From positions 1 to 39,017 of the forward strand of contig CAZCZZ010000036.1 of assembly GCA_964503335.1 (NCBI GenBank): a stretch of 39,017 nucleotides of DNA. The letters run 5' to 3'. The position numbers and the translations under genes are program-made. How positions within the stretch are numbered: position 1 is the stretch's first letter; each line of letters starts with the position of its first letter. Shown here piece after piece: positions 16,884 to 25,057 of this stretch. The notes beneath the pieces are model-generated. The model was not told where the DNA came from, did not search any database, and saw only the letters and a list, made by a program, of their open reading frames with translations. The stretch comes from CAZCZZ01 sp964503335. GTDB lineage: Bacteria; Verrucomicrobiota; Kiritimatiellia; CAIVKH01.

Positions 16884-17504
16884 ATGAACCGCTCCATTTC
16901 TCAACGCGTGGCATTCACCCTCATCGAGTTGCTGGTGGTCATCGCCATCATCGCCATTCTGGCCGGACTCCTCCTGCCCGCAGCTGCAAAGGCGCGCGAA
17001 CGTGGTCGCCAGGCACAGTGTATCGGCAATACCCGCCAGCTTGCCGCCGGACTTCTCCTCACGGCGATGGACAACCAGCGGACGATGCCTACGGCGTCGC
17101 TTACCGGGATCACCAACGCGCTCAAGGACTACATCAAGGATGCCGCCGTGTACGAATGTCCAAGCGACCGGGGCGTCGACGGGTATCCGGGCGGCGTTCC
17201 CGCTTCCGCTGCGGCGAATCTCTATTCCGCGATCAAGACGAGCTATTTGTACCCCGACACCGATATCAACGGCGCCGGAGTCGGGCGAGTGTCCGGCCTC
17301 AAGCTCTCGAACACGAACCTCATCGCCTCGTCGAAGAAAGTTGTCATCTTCGAGCCGCCGCTGAATGGTTCGGGTGTTGTGAGTGCTAAGGACCAATGGC
17401 ACAGCAGCAAGCGTGCTAGCGTGATCGGGTTCCTCGACGGGCACTCTGAGCTGGTCATCACGAACTACCAGTCGAGCAGCATTAACAACGCAGCGTACTA
17501 CTGA
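16884..17504 (+). CDS. Type II secretion/type IV pilus-like pseudopilin
   Basis: The 206-residue protein has a class III signal: a short basic leader, then F-T-L-I-E with Glu15 (position 5 of the mature protein), followed by the hydrophobic helix I-A-I-I-A-I-L-A-G-L-L-L-P-A-A. Residue -1 of the cleavage site is Ala10 instead of the usual Gly. The globular part ends with W-H-S-S-K-R, then F-L-D-G-H, a variant of the H-X9-DG motif found in PVC-group prepilin-like proteins, here with 11 residues between. GAAGG at about 16876 supports the start. It lies 86 bases after the polymerase gene and overlaps the convergent TIGR03790 gene by seven bases. Single pseudopilin genes of this type are numerous in PVC genomes; a link to polysaccharide export is suggested only by position. 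Confidence 0.88.
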   Translation: MNRSISQRVAFTLIELLVVIAIIAILAGLLLPAAAKARERGRQAQCIGNTRQLAAGLLLTAMDNQRTMPTASLTGITNALKDYIKDAAVYECPSDRGVDGYPGGVPASAAANLYSAIKTSYLYPDTDINGAGVGRVSGLKLSNTNLIASSKKVVIFEPPLNGSGVVSAKDQWHSSKRASVIGFLDGHSELVITNYQSSSINNAAYY

Positions 17505-19924
17505 GTTGCTGAAGGCTTCGCAGCAGGCTTCTCGCTGTCCTTCAGCCGGTCCGTCGCCCTGACGATCAGATTCCTGTCGCCTGACGCGGCCGGATCCTCA
17601 AGCAGCGATCCGTCGTCCGACGGGCTCAGTCCAGGCGAGTAGGGAGGTTGCACAAGCACTTCGGCATACCGGGTCGTCTTGTTGCCCCCGTACAGTCCGA
17701 AAGGAGCCTTCCAGGTAAAGCCGCCGGCATCGACAAGGATTCGTCCACCGATGCTGAAGCGGAGCCGGCCTTCACCCATATGCCTGATGGAGAGCCTTAT
17801 GGGCTGCTCGTTCGCGAAGAGGGTGCCGCGGGCGACGGAGGCCTTTGGGACCCCGTCTTCGACACGCCCGATGCTCCACGACATGGTGTCGCCGGAAAGC
17901 ATGAAGTAGTCGAAGTTGGTCTCGCTCGTCGCATTAAAGACGAGGCCGGCGGCGTGCGGAGCCTCGGCGAAATAGGGGAAGGGTGCCAGGGCGGTCGCCG
18001 AGAGCTCAAGGATGTTTGTTCCGAGCCCGTCACCAAACAGGGCCAGGGCGCTCCCGGCTGAAGACGTCAGTTCGATCCCGGCGTTCTTCCACTTCAGCTT
18101 TCCACCGCGTGCCGTCATCCCTTCAAGGTCTCGCTCGGTCAACTTCTCGAGCCACTCGAAGGATACGGGGTCGCCCTCAGGGTCCTTCGCCGTCGCTGAC
18201 CAGACCAGCTTCGCATCATCGTTCTTCTTTGCATCCACGGATTCCACCACGGGTGCCCGGTTGATTTCCGCGATGAGCAGCGGAACAGGTCGGCTTCGTA
18301 CGGCCTCCTGGTCTTCGTAGAGCGCCACGGCTTGAAGCGAAACAGGACCAGCGCCAAATGCGCGGGGATCGAGCTCCACCACGTCATTGGTCGGGGGGAT
18401 GCCCTTCACGGCCACTCTCTCGTTCAAGATGATGGCCAGCTCTTTCGGATTACCGGACGCCTTAAAGCGGAGTTTGATCGTATGGTAGAGGTCCTGACGA
18501 TCGCCCGTCATGTCTTCAACGGAGAGCGTGACGTGCCGGTCACGGTTTCGTGTTTCAAAGCCGAGCGTGGCGAAGGATTGGTGCCGCACGTCGCCCTTGG
18601 CGTAAGCCACGGCTCGCAGTTCGTGGTACCCGTCGGCCAGGGACTTCGTGTCGAATTTCAGTTCCTGCTTGTTCCCGGAGTAGTTCGCCATGGAGCGTCC
18701 GTCCAGCAGGTAGAGCAGCTCGATCCCTTCTTCTCCGGACGGGAAGAGCGACGAGACGACAAACGTGGCCATGCCGGTAAGCGGCTTGTCCTCGTCCTCC
18801 AATCCGATCAGCGTGATCGGTGAGGCCTTCTTCCAGGGCGCAGCGAGGGGTTCGCCGACGAGGAGGGTTTGCATCGGACAACGGATGGACTGGTAGAAGC
18901 TCTCCAGGATGGTGCAGCCCCTGGCGTAGTGCGCGTAGAAACGTGCATGCGGGAATTTCGTCCAGATGGCGAAGGGCTCAACAACCGTGCCGGCCGAAGC
19001 GGTGGCACCCGCCCGGAGCCACGTGGTGAGCTTTGACTGAGTGTTGAAGTGAAAGATTGCGCCGTAGCTTGTCAGGTGCTCGCCCATCGCTCCCGGCACG
19101 TAAGTTCCGTAGGTGGCCGGGTCGACGTTCTGGCTTCCGCCCATGACGCCGACGAGGTCGTTCACGCCGGTTGGGTAGTTTGACGCGATCACGCAGGTCA
19201 GTCCCAGCTTGTTGATCTCTTCCTGCGCATCGGGAAACTCCCATGAGCGGCACTGGGATCGCACATCGTCGATCTTGATCAGGTAGACATTGCCGCGCGG
19301 CGACGAACCGTCCGAGATCACGCCGTACTTCAGGGAAGTCAGCGCCTCTTCCATCGTCGTGCCCCGCGAACCGAGGTGTGCCAGCATCATGCTCGGCAAG
19401 GGCGCATTGCCCTGCAGAAAGGTTGCGTATTGCTCGAGCGTGCGCGACTCGGCGTAGGGACCGCCCTCCTTGTCGGGCCCCGCGTAGATGCGCGATGCGT
19501 ATGTACCTTGCGTGATCGATTCCGGATCGGGCAGCTTGTTGCGGACGAAGGTGATGCCCTGCAGCGAGACGTTCGGTTCGGACAGGATGCGCACGGGGAA
19601 GTCGGCGGAGTACACCCAGGCCAGGATGTGGTCGCCGATCTTGCGCTTCAGGATATCGGCATTGGCCGGTTCCCAGATGTGCTTCGTGAACTCCTCCGGC
19701 GTGATCTGCGCTTCCGGTTCCATCGCTCCGTCGGGAAGCGACAGGTAGATGATGTTTTGCGGGGGCACCTTGCGGTCATGCGCGAAGTGATGCGCCAGTT
19801 CGACAGAGGCAGGGGAATTGCGGTTGATGAGCAGGGCAATTTCGTGTGGCCCCAGGGCGTGGGCGATTGTGGCCTGCAGCAAGAGCGATGCGACGAGGAC
19901 CGCGCGGAGCGGGAGGACGGACAT
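17498..19924 (-). CDS. TIGR03790 family secreted protein
   Basis: The ATG at 19924 has AGGAGAG seven bases upstream and begins a signal peptide (residues 1 to about 23); an in-frame ATG at 19948 is less likely. The mature 785 residues start with the TIGR03790 region (about 24-375), with I-A-L-L-I-N-R-N-S-P-A-S, V-P-P-Q-N-I-I-Y-L and A-W-V-Y-S-A-D-F-P-V, a Rossmann-like alternation. Next come beta-sandwich domains (Ig-like around 585-640 with D-P-E-G-D-P-V) and a C-terminal lectin/LamG-like domain (about 640-770). The activity of TIGR03790 proteins is not known to me. It is the last gene of the minus-strand set, 25 bases downstream of the second sugar transferase, and its 3' end overlaps the pseudopilin stop by seven bases. 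Confidence 0.8.
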   Translation of the reverse strand: MSVLPLRAVLVASLLLQATIAHALGPHEIALLINRNSPASVELAHHFAHDRKVPPQNIIYLSLPDGAMEPEAQITPEEFTKHIWEPANADILKRKIGDHILAWVYSADFPVRILSEPNVSLQGITFVRNKLPDPESITQGTYASRIYAGPDKEGGPYAESRTLEQYATFLQGNAPLPSMMLAHLGSRGTTMEEALTSLKYGVISDGSSPRGNVYLIKIDDVRSQCRSWEFPDAQEEINKLGLTCVIASNYPTGVNDLVGVMGGSQNVDPATYGTYVPGAMGEHLTSYGAIFHFNTQSKLTTWLRAGATASAGTVVEPFAIWTKFPHARFYAHYARGCTILESFYQSIRCPMQTLLVGEPLAAPWKKASPITLIGLEDEDKPLTGMATFVVSSLFPSGEEGIELLYLLDGRSMANYSGNKQELKFDTKSLADGYHELRAVAYAKGDVRHQSFATLGFETRNRDRHVTLSVEDMTGDRQDLYHTIKLRFKASGNPKELAIILNERVAVKGIPPTNDVVELDPRAFGAGPVSLQAVALYEDQEAVRSRPVPLLIAEINRAPVVESVDAKKNDDAKLVWSATAKDPEGDPVSFEWLEKLTERDLEGMTARGGKLKWKNAGIELTSSAGSALALFGDGLGTNILELSATALAPFPYFAEAPHAAGLVFNATSETNFDYFMLSGDTMSWSIGRVEDGVPKASVARGTLFANEQPIRLSIRHMGEGRLRFSIGGRILVDAGGFTWKAPFGLYGGNKTTRYAEVLVQPPYSPGLSPSDDGSLLEDPAASGDRNLIVRATDRLKDSEKPAAKPSATQ

Positions 19925-19949
19925 AGGACTCTCCTGTGACGGGTTCAAA

Positions 19950-21467
19950 TCAGAATGCGCCCCGGCCGGATGCTACGGCCCGGAACGTGCGAACGAGGAT
20001 GACGATATCCAGCCAGATGGACCAGTTGCGGACGTAGTAGGTGTCCCACTTCGTCATGCCGGCGTGCCCGGCTTCGCTGCGGCCGGAAACCTGCCAGAGG
20101 CCGGTCAGGCCGGGGCGAACGCGATGCCGGAGCTTCTTCACACGCTCCGGCAATTCATCGAAGTGGTACTTCGGCAGGGGACGCGGGCCCACCAGGGACA
20201 TTTCGCCCTTCAGCACATTGATCAGCTGGGGAAACTCGTCGAGCGAAGTGCGGCGCAGGAATCGCCCGATGAGCGTGATTCTCGGATCTTTGCGAAGCTT
20301 GAAGTTCGATTCCCACTCCGCGCGCAAGCCGGGATCCTCATCCAGCTTGCGACGCAGAAGCGACTCGGCCTCCGTATGCATCGTGCGGAACTTGAGAGCG
20401 ACAAACGGTTGGCCGAATCGACCCACCCGTTCCTGTCGGAAGAGCGGTGAATGACGGTCCTCCAGCCAGACGAGCAGGGCGATCAGGAGGCAAAGAGGCA
20501 CCCATACCGGTGCCAGCGCGGTGATGATCACGAGGTCGGCGCTTCGCTTGATCAGGCGGGCCGTGGGATCCAGCAGGTTGCTCGAAATCTCCAGCCCGAG
20601 AATGCCGACCAGGTCACGCGGTTTCACCCAGAGCGATGGGGCCTCGTGCATGTCGGGGATCACAATGACCTTGCGGTAGACCGAAAGCGTGTTCTCAAGC
20701 CGGTCGACCATGCTTTCGCGCGGAATCCCGGGAAGGGCGAGCACGGCGACGGGCATCTCCAGCGTGTTCTCTTTCGACGAGCCCCAGACATGGAGGCCGT
20801 ATGCGCCCCTGCGCACCAGGGCCGGGTCGTCGCTGAAGAAGCAGGCGGGGATGTAGCCCAGCCCGCGTTCGTGGTCCAGCGCCTCAACGATCATTCGGCC
20901 GTTCATTGCGTCGGCATACACGGCCACAGGGATACCCCATAGCCCGCGTTGGATCAGCATGCGTTTGACCTGCAGTCTCGTCATCGGGACCAGGAATAGA
21001 CTCAGAAGGAAGCCCGTCGTGAGTGTGAAGCGCGAGGTGGCTTGAGCCGCCTGTCCCCAGAACAGCATGGCGGTTGTACCGGCAAAGACGCCTACGAGCA
21101 GGAGAACCGACCGTCGCAGCTCTTCCACGGGCCCCAGTCCCCAGCCCGGCAATAGTTTGGTCATGAAGGTGCCGATGACCCACGCGGCAACGAGGTAGAG
21201 CATCCACGAGGCGAACATCGTCTCGCCCTTCCATTGGAAGCGGATGTAGGCGCCGAGCAGCAGGCAGACCACCAGCATGGCTGATTCTGCGATTCCGAGC
21301 GCCAGGGCGTTGCGGATCGCCTGCCTGAGGTAGGGGTATGCACTGCCGCGCGATGTGGGAGCAGACGCGATGCTTCGTTCCTGTTCGACTTGCGCCTGGG
21401 TTCCTGTCATCGGTTCACGCGCAGGTGCCGGAGCCCCCTCTGGGCCCAGCGTGTTACTCGACTTCAT
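19950..21467 (-). CDS. Second polyprenyl-phosphate sugar-1-phosphate transferase
   Basis: The 505-residue protein has the same architecture as the enzyme encoded at 5406-6818. After a polar start it has four membrane segments (about 60-170 overall), a degenerate Rossmann-like middle and a fifth hydrophobic helix. The catalytic domain has F-R-Q-E-R-V-G-R-F-G, A-L-K-F-R-T-M, T-S-L-D-E-F-P-Q, G-E-M-S-L-V-G-P-R-P and R-P-G-L-T-G-L-W-Q-V-S-G-R. I chose ATG 21467 because the longer frame from 21542 reads through the terminator of the EpsI gene; a third candidate is 21410. It should load a sugar-1-phosphate on undecaprenyl phosphate. The L-W-Q-V-S-G-R motif is closer to galactose- or glucose-transferring WbaP/WcaJ enzymes, but sugar specificity cannot be fixed. 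Two such enzymes in one locus suggest two glycan starts or a division of labour. Confidence 0.93.
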   Translation of the reverse strand: MKSSNTLGPEGAPAPAREPMTGTQAQVEQERSIASAPTSRGSAYPYLRQAIRNALALGIAESAMLVVCLLLGAYIRFQWKGETMFASWMLYLVAAWVIGTFMTKLLPGWGLGPVEELRRSVLLLVGVFAGTTAMLFWGQAAQATSRFTLTTGFLLSLFLVPMTRLQVKRMLIQRGLWGIPVAVYADAMNGRMIVEALDHERGLGYIPACFFSDDPALVRRGAYGLHVWGSSKENTLEMPVAVLALPGIPRESMVDRLENTLSVYRKVIVIPDMHEAPSLWVKPRDLVGILGLEISSNLLDPTARLIKRSADLVIITALAPVWVPLCLLIALLVWLEDRHSPLFRQERVGRFGQPFVALKFRTMHTEAESLLRRKLDEDPGLRAEWESNFKLRKDPRITLIGRFLRRTSLDEFPQLINVLKGEMSLVGPRPLPKYHFDELPERVKKLRHRVRPGLTGLWQVSGRSEAGHAGMTKWDTYYVRNWSIWLDIVILVRTFRAVASGRGAF

Positions 21468-21505
21468 TCCAGACAGGATACCCCGAAAAAAGCGTTTCGA
21501 GCGAT

Positions 21506-21533
21506 AAAAAACCCCGTGGCCTGGACCACGGGG
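21506..21533 (-). terminator. Intrinsic terminator after the EpsI gene
   Basis: On the minus strand CCCCGTGG and CCACGGGG form an 8-bp perfect stem with a six-base loop, followed by six T residues. It lies 28 bases after the EpsI stop and upstream of the second sugar transferase, whose transcription must then come from read-through or from a promoter I cannot see in the 38 bases between. Confidence 0.9.
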
Positions 21534-21560
21534 TGTCTTCATCAGTCTGCGAGTGCTGGT

Positions 21561-22310
21561 TTACGGTTTGACTTGGATGGAGGGGTAGAGCTGCGCGACG
21601 AAGCGGGCAATTTCGTCCCGGTGCACGGCAGTCTCCTGGTCGCGCCAGCCCGCGATGGCGATATAGGCCCACGGATACGATACGTCGCGGAACAGGCGAT
21701 CAGCGGCCATCCAGGCCATGCGAACGTAGTGGGATGCGGTTTCGCGGCCCGGTGCGGCAAACCAGTACGCGTAGTATGAGGCATACGCATACGGCCTGCC
21801 GTCCTTCGTCACGCCGCGATTCATCATGTCCAGCACCGTCAATTCGAGCGGCGTGCCTGCTCCGACTTCAACCGCCAGGCGGGAGGAATGCGCGACCTCG
21901 CTGCCCTGTCCGACGAGACAAACCTCGGGCCGGTGGATGCTGGACCGGTACGCGCCGCTCAAGACCACGGAAAGGAAGATGAACTCATTCGTGGCCCGGG
22001 TATACCGCGCCTTGCTGAGCTTCGTGTCCGCAGGCAGGAGGCGTCGTTCTATCAAGGACATCTCGCTCAGTGCTCCACCGCAAGACGGACAAACCAGGCT
22101 TTCGCCCAGGGCACTCCGGGCAAATTCCTTCTGGCACTGGACGTTGTGGCAGAACATCAGGATTTCGCCACGCCATTCGCCGACTCGCTGCGGCAGGTCG
22201 AGCGTCACGGAGGCCTGCTCGCGGATCGTGACGTCCTTGTCGAGCGGTATGATGACGCAGGCAACGGCGATCATCATGAGGATGGCCAGATGGGGGAGAT
22301 ACGATTTCAT
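21561..22310 (-). CDS. epsI: Exosortase-associated EpsI-like protein with inserted Cys cluster
   Basis: The 249-residue protein has an N-terminal membrane anchor (about 5-22) and a predicted periplasmic domain. The EpsI features are present: P-x-x-V-G-E-W-R-G near 40-48, and S-S-I-H-R-P-E-V-C-L (His126, Cys131) near the middle, followed by G-Q-G. Unusual for the family, residues 54-77 contain C-x4-C and C-P-S-C-G-G (Cys54, 59, 74, 77), a zinc-ribbon-like pattern inserted between the G-E-W-R-G motif and the core. EpsI proteins are encoded beside, or fused to, exosortases in exopolysaccharide loci; their activity is not established. It starts four bases inside the exosortase gene, so the two are translationally coupled, and it ends just before a terminator. 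Confidence 0.85.
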   Translation of the reverse strand: MKSYLPHLAILMMIAVACVIIPLDKDVTIREQASVTLDLPQRVGEWRGEILMFCHNVQCQKEFARSALGESLVCPSCGGALSEMSLIERRLLPADTKLSKARYTRATNEFIFLSVVLSGAYRSSIHRPEVCLVGQGSEVAHSSRLAVEVGAGTPLELTVLDMMNRGVTKDGRPYAYASYYAYWFAAPGRETASHYVRMAWMAADRLFRDVSYPWAYIAIAGWRDQETAVHRDEIARFVAQLYPSIQVKP

Positions 22311-23287
22311 GTGATCGTATCCACGGGTTTGAACATGGCCTTGAGCCGGTCAAACCAGGCGCGCCAGTCCGATCTCATCAACGAGACCAAGGCGGCCAGG
22401 TAGGCGACGGACGACACAAGGAAGCTCAGGCCTGAAAGTGTCGCATGGGCTGTTGTTTCAGTGAACCCGGGGCCGACCGCGGTGGCCGTAACGCCGACGA
22501 TGACGATGCGCGTGACGTTTGCGAGGAAGGCCACGGGTATGGCGAGCATGGAAAGGATAACGAACCGGATCACGGAGCGCTGCGTCAACCACGCCACGGC
22601 CACCGTCAGCGCAACCACAGCCGTCAGTGCAAAGATGCCGCTGGTCGAATCCGCCGTATCGAGCCGGAATCCACCCTCTTCCGCGGCAGCGAGCAGCGAA
22701 CCCCGGGCGGTGACCGGGATGCCGAAGCCGCCCAAGATGGCGGCCGAGAAACGCGCGGCAAGGATCCGGACAGGATACGTGGCACTGTCGAAGAAGTTGA
22801 GCGGAAGACTGAAGACGAGAAAGGCGCAGGGGAACAGAAGGATGCGCCCGAATCGCCTCCCGTAGAGCGTCAACGGTATCGACCACAACAGCAGAATCAG
22901 GCTGAGGAGGGAGAGGCGGGTTTGCTGGGACTTCGACCCGGCCCAATGCATCGCAAGCGCAAGGGCCACGACCAGCAGGCCGGGCCACCACGGCCCGGAC
23001 TTCACGGCGGCAAGTTCCTTCCGCTTCAACCAGATGAGGGCGATCGTGACAAACGGGATGTAGTGGCTGTTCGCGTAGAACGTGTCCTTGAAATCCGTGC
23101 GCCACCGGTCCGCAAGCCATGCGAAGATGGAGTGCGTGACGCGGTTGGGATCATAGCCTATGTCGGTCACGCCAAAGACGTGATAGAGCACGACGACCGC
23201 GACACCGATCAGCGCCAGCATCGTGGCTTCGATCCGATCCGGACCTGCGGTACGATCATGGCTGGGCGGTGTGGTCGACATCGACAT
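22307..23287 (-). CDS. Exosortase-family membrane protein lacking the catalytic cysteine
   Basis: The 326-residue protein has about eight membrane segments, as in EpsH/exosortases. The family landmarks are P-x-x-F-L-V-F-S-L-P-L-N (153-164), the catalytic-site region (about 207-225), L-A-N-V-T-R (Asn257, Arg260) and a His at 281 before L-S-G. Exosortases normally have A-C-S-G-[IL]-R at the catalytic site. Here it is D-S-T-S-G-I-F: Thr215 (codon ACC on the minus strand, 22645-22643) in place of Cys, and Phe in place of Arg. The only cysteine, Cys154, is in another membrane segment. The conserved Arg260 is retained, while His281 is spaced one residue further from the Gly than usual. It is coupled to EpsI and follows the epimerase by eight bases. 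In-frame ATGs at 23287 and 23281 are both possible. Confidence 0.85.
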   Translation of the reverse strand: MSMSTTPPSHDRTAGPDRIEATMLALIGVAVVVLYHVFGVTDIGYDPNRVTHSIFAWLADRWRTDFKDTFYANSHYIPFVTIALIWLKRKELAAVKSGPWWPGLLVVALALAMHWAGSKSQQTRLSLLSLILLLWSIPLTLYGRRFGRILLFPCAFLVFSLPLNFFDSATYPVRILAARFSAAILGGFGIPVTARGSLLAAAEEGGFRLDTADSTSGIFALTAVVALTVAVAWLTQRSVIRFVILSMLAIPVAFLANVTRIVIVGVTATAVGPGFTETTAHATLSGLSFLVSSVAYLAALVSLMRSDWRAWFDRLKAMFKPVDTIT

Positions 23288-23295
23288 ACGGTCCG

Positions 23296-24309
23296 TCAGG
23301 GCGAGGGCTTTTCAAGGGCGCGCCAGGAAGCGGGGAGGTTCTTGTACACTTCGATCTCGCCGAAGGGCTGGCCCTGTCGCGAGCCGCACTGCTTCACCCA
23401 TTCCGCCATGCGACCGATTCCGGCCTGCAGGCTCACGTTCTGAATCAGGTGGCCGAAGTAGGAATGGACTTTTGTGTGGGCCGAGTACGCGTGGATCACT
23501 TCGTTCCTTGCGTCAAGATGACGGATGTCGGCCTTGACGCCCATGGCGCGCGCGACCGTGGTGGCCAGCTCTGCGACGGAGTAGGGCACATCCGCTCCGA
23601 CGTTGAAGATCTCGTTGTATGCCCGCTTCTCGTGCACGGACTCGGCGATGACAGGAGCCACATCGGAGATATAGCTGAAGGCGCGCGTTTGTGATCCGTC
23701 GCCGAAGATGGTCATCGGTTTGCCCTGCAGGATGAGGTTCATGAAGATTCCGATGACATTGCGGTAGGGGTCGCCGATGTTCTGTCGCTCTCCGTACACG
23801 TTGTGCGGGCGGAAGATGATGTAGGGCAGGCCGAACATCTCGTGCGCTTCCTTGAGGTCGAGTTCCACCGCGTACTTCGCAATCCCGTAGGGATCCTCCG
23901 GCTGCGGTTGCAGTTCTTCTGTCATCGGAACCTGGTTGCGGCCGTAGCAGGCGATGGACGATGTGAAGACGAAGCACTTCACGCTTCCCGTGTTCACCGA
24001 CGCGTTGATGAGGTTCACGCTTCCGATGAGGTTGTTGGTGTAGTTGAATCGCTTGATGAAATGGCTCAGGCCCTCGGCGGCGTAGGCGGCCAGGTGGAAC
24101 ACGTAGTCGAAACGATGCTCCTCAAAGAGTGAGTCGATGAGCTTGCTGTCCAGGATGGAGCCCTGCACGAACGTCGCCTTGTCGCTCACGTTCTCGCGGA
24201 AACCGCCCGACAGGTCGTCGAGCGCGACTACACGGTGTCCCCGCTTGATCAGTTCATCCACGACATGCGACCCGATAAACCCGGCCGCCCCGGTAACCAA
24301 ACTATGCAT
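23296..24309 (-). CDS. NAD-dependent nucleotide-sugar epimerase/dehydratase
   Basis: The 337-residue protein belongs to the extended short-chain dehydrogenase family. The G-A-A-G-F-I-G nucleotide-binding motif is at 7-13, T-S-S at 116-118 and Y-x-x-x-K at Tyr141-Lys145, followed by F-R-P-H-N-V-Y-G. The sequence is closest in style to UDP-glucose 4-epimerases and UDP-glucuronate 4-epimerases; substrate cannot be decided by eye. I chose ATG 24309, which puts the glycine motif at the N-terminus; the frame extends to 24453 but enters the WecG gene. It should supply a nucleotide sugar to the glycosyltransferases in the same operon. It overlaps the WecG stop by eight bases and is followed by the exosortase gene. 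Confidence 0.92.
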   Translation of the reverse strand: MHSLVTGAAGFIGSHVVDELIKRGHRVVALDDLSGGFRENVSDKATFVQGSILDSKLIDSLFEEHRFDYVFHLAAYAAEGLSHFIKRFNYTNNLIGSVNLINASVNTGSVKCFVFTSSIACYGRNQVPMTEELQPQPEDPYGIAKYAVELDLKEAHEMFGLPYIIFRPHNVYGERQNIGDPYRNVIGIFMNLILQGKPMTIFGDGSQTRAFSYISDVAPVIAESVHEKRAYNEIFNVGADVPYSVAELATTVARAMGVKADIRHLDARNEVIHAYSAHTKVHSYFGHLIQNVSLQAGIGRMAEWVKQCGSRQGQPFGEIEVYKNLPASWRALEKPSP

Positions 24310-25057
24310 GTGTCTTCCTAGTCGCGGCCTTGACAATGCGCCAGACGAAAAGTGGATTTCCGATGATATAGCGCCGCCACATCCGTGACGGCTCCTGGAA
24401 AAGCCTGTGCAGCCATTGCATTCCCAGTCTCCGCATCCAAACCGGAGCCTCAACCAGGGAGCCAGCGAAAAACATAACGGTGCCCCCTCCGATGTGCCAG
24501 ATGATAGCTCGCGGAAACCGCTCGGCGGCGATGCAGGCCACCTGTTCCGACTTGGGTGAGCCCATGCCGATCAACACGAAGTCCGGCTCGTTGCGCGTGC
24601 GCAGGGCTTCGCGGAATCCTTCCACGGGCAGGAATCCATCCACCGTATCCGACACCTTGACGTGAAGGCTGTCCGCATTGATACGGTCGGCTGCCCCGCG
24701 CGCCTGCTCCGCGTTGCCGCCAATCAAGAGGGCCGTTGTTGCCGGGAATCGTGTGTCGGCGAGGAACGCGCGAAACGAATCGGTCATGTTGCATCGTTCG
24801 GTCATGCGCACACCGAAGAGGCGTGCCGCCCAGACGATGGACATCCCGTCCGCGACCACGATGCGAGACGAATTGACCAGCTCAGCGAACGCGGGATCTT
24901 CGTAAGTCATGTTGTAAAGGTGCGCGTTCTGCAGGTTGAGAATGCGTGGTTGAACCGTGCGATCCTGAAGAAGCCCCTGGATGTCCGCAAGAAACTGCTC
25001 GATCGAGTGCGACGAGCAGCGCGCGTGTCCCATCCAGAAATCAACGGGCCTATTCAT
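24302..25057 (-). CDS. WecG/TagA/CpsF family glycosyltransferase (GT26)
   Basis: The 251-residue protein transfers a sugar (in characterised members N-acetylmannosamine, N-acetylmannosaminuronate or glucose) to an undecaprenyl-linked acceptor at the inner face of the membrane. Motifs present: N-L-Q-N-A-H-L (41-47), V-V-A-D-G (Asp70, the candidate base), L-I-G-G-N, G-M-G-S-P-K-S-E-Q (164-172), I-G-G-G-T-V-M-F-F-A-G and A-P-V-W-M-R-R-L-G-M-Q-W-L-H-R-L, with a basic C-terminus that docks at the membrane. Length is normal. I chose ATG 25057, which overlaps the preceding SGNH gene by eight bases. It probably adds the second or a later sugar of the repeat unit begun by one of the sugar-phosphate transferases. 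Confidence 0.93.
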   Translation of the reverse strand: MNRPVDFWMGHARCSSHSIEQFLADIQGLLQDRTVQPRILNLQNAHLYNMTYEDPAFAELVNSSRIVVADGMSIVWAARLFGVRMTERCNMTDSFRAFLADTRFPATTALLIGGNAEQARGAADRINADSLHVKVSDTVDGFLPVEGFREALRTRNEPDFVLIGMGSPKSEQVACIAAERFPRAIIWHIGGGTVMFFAGSLVEAPVWMRRLGMQWLHRLFQEPSRMWRRYIIGNPLFVWRIVKAATRKTHA

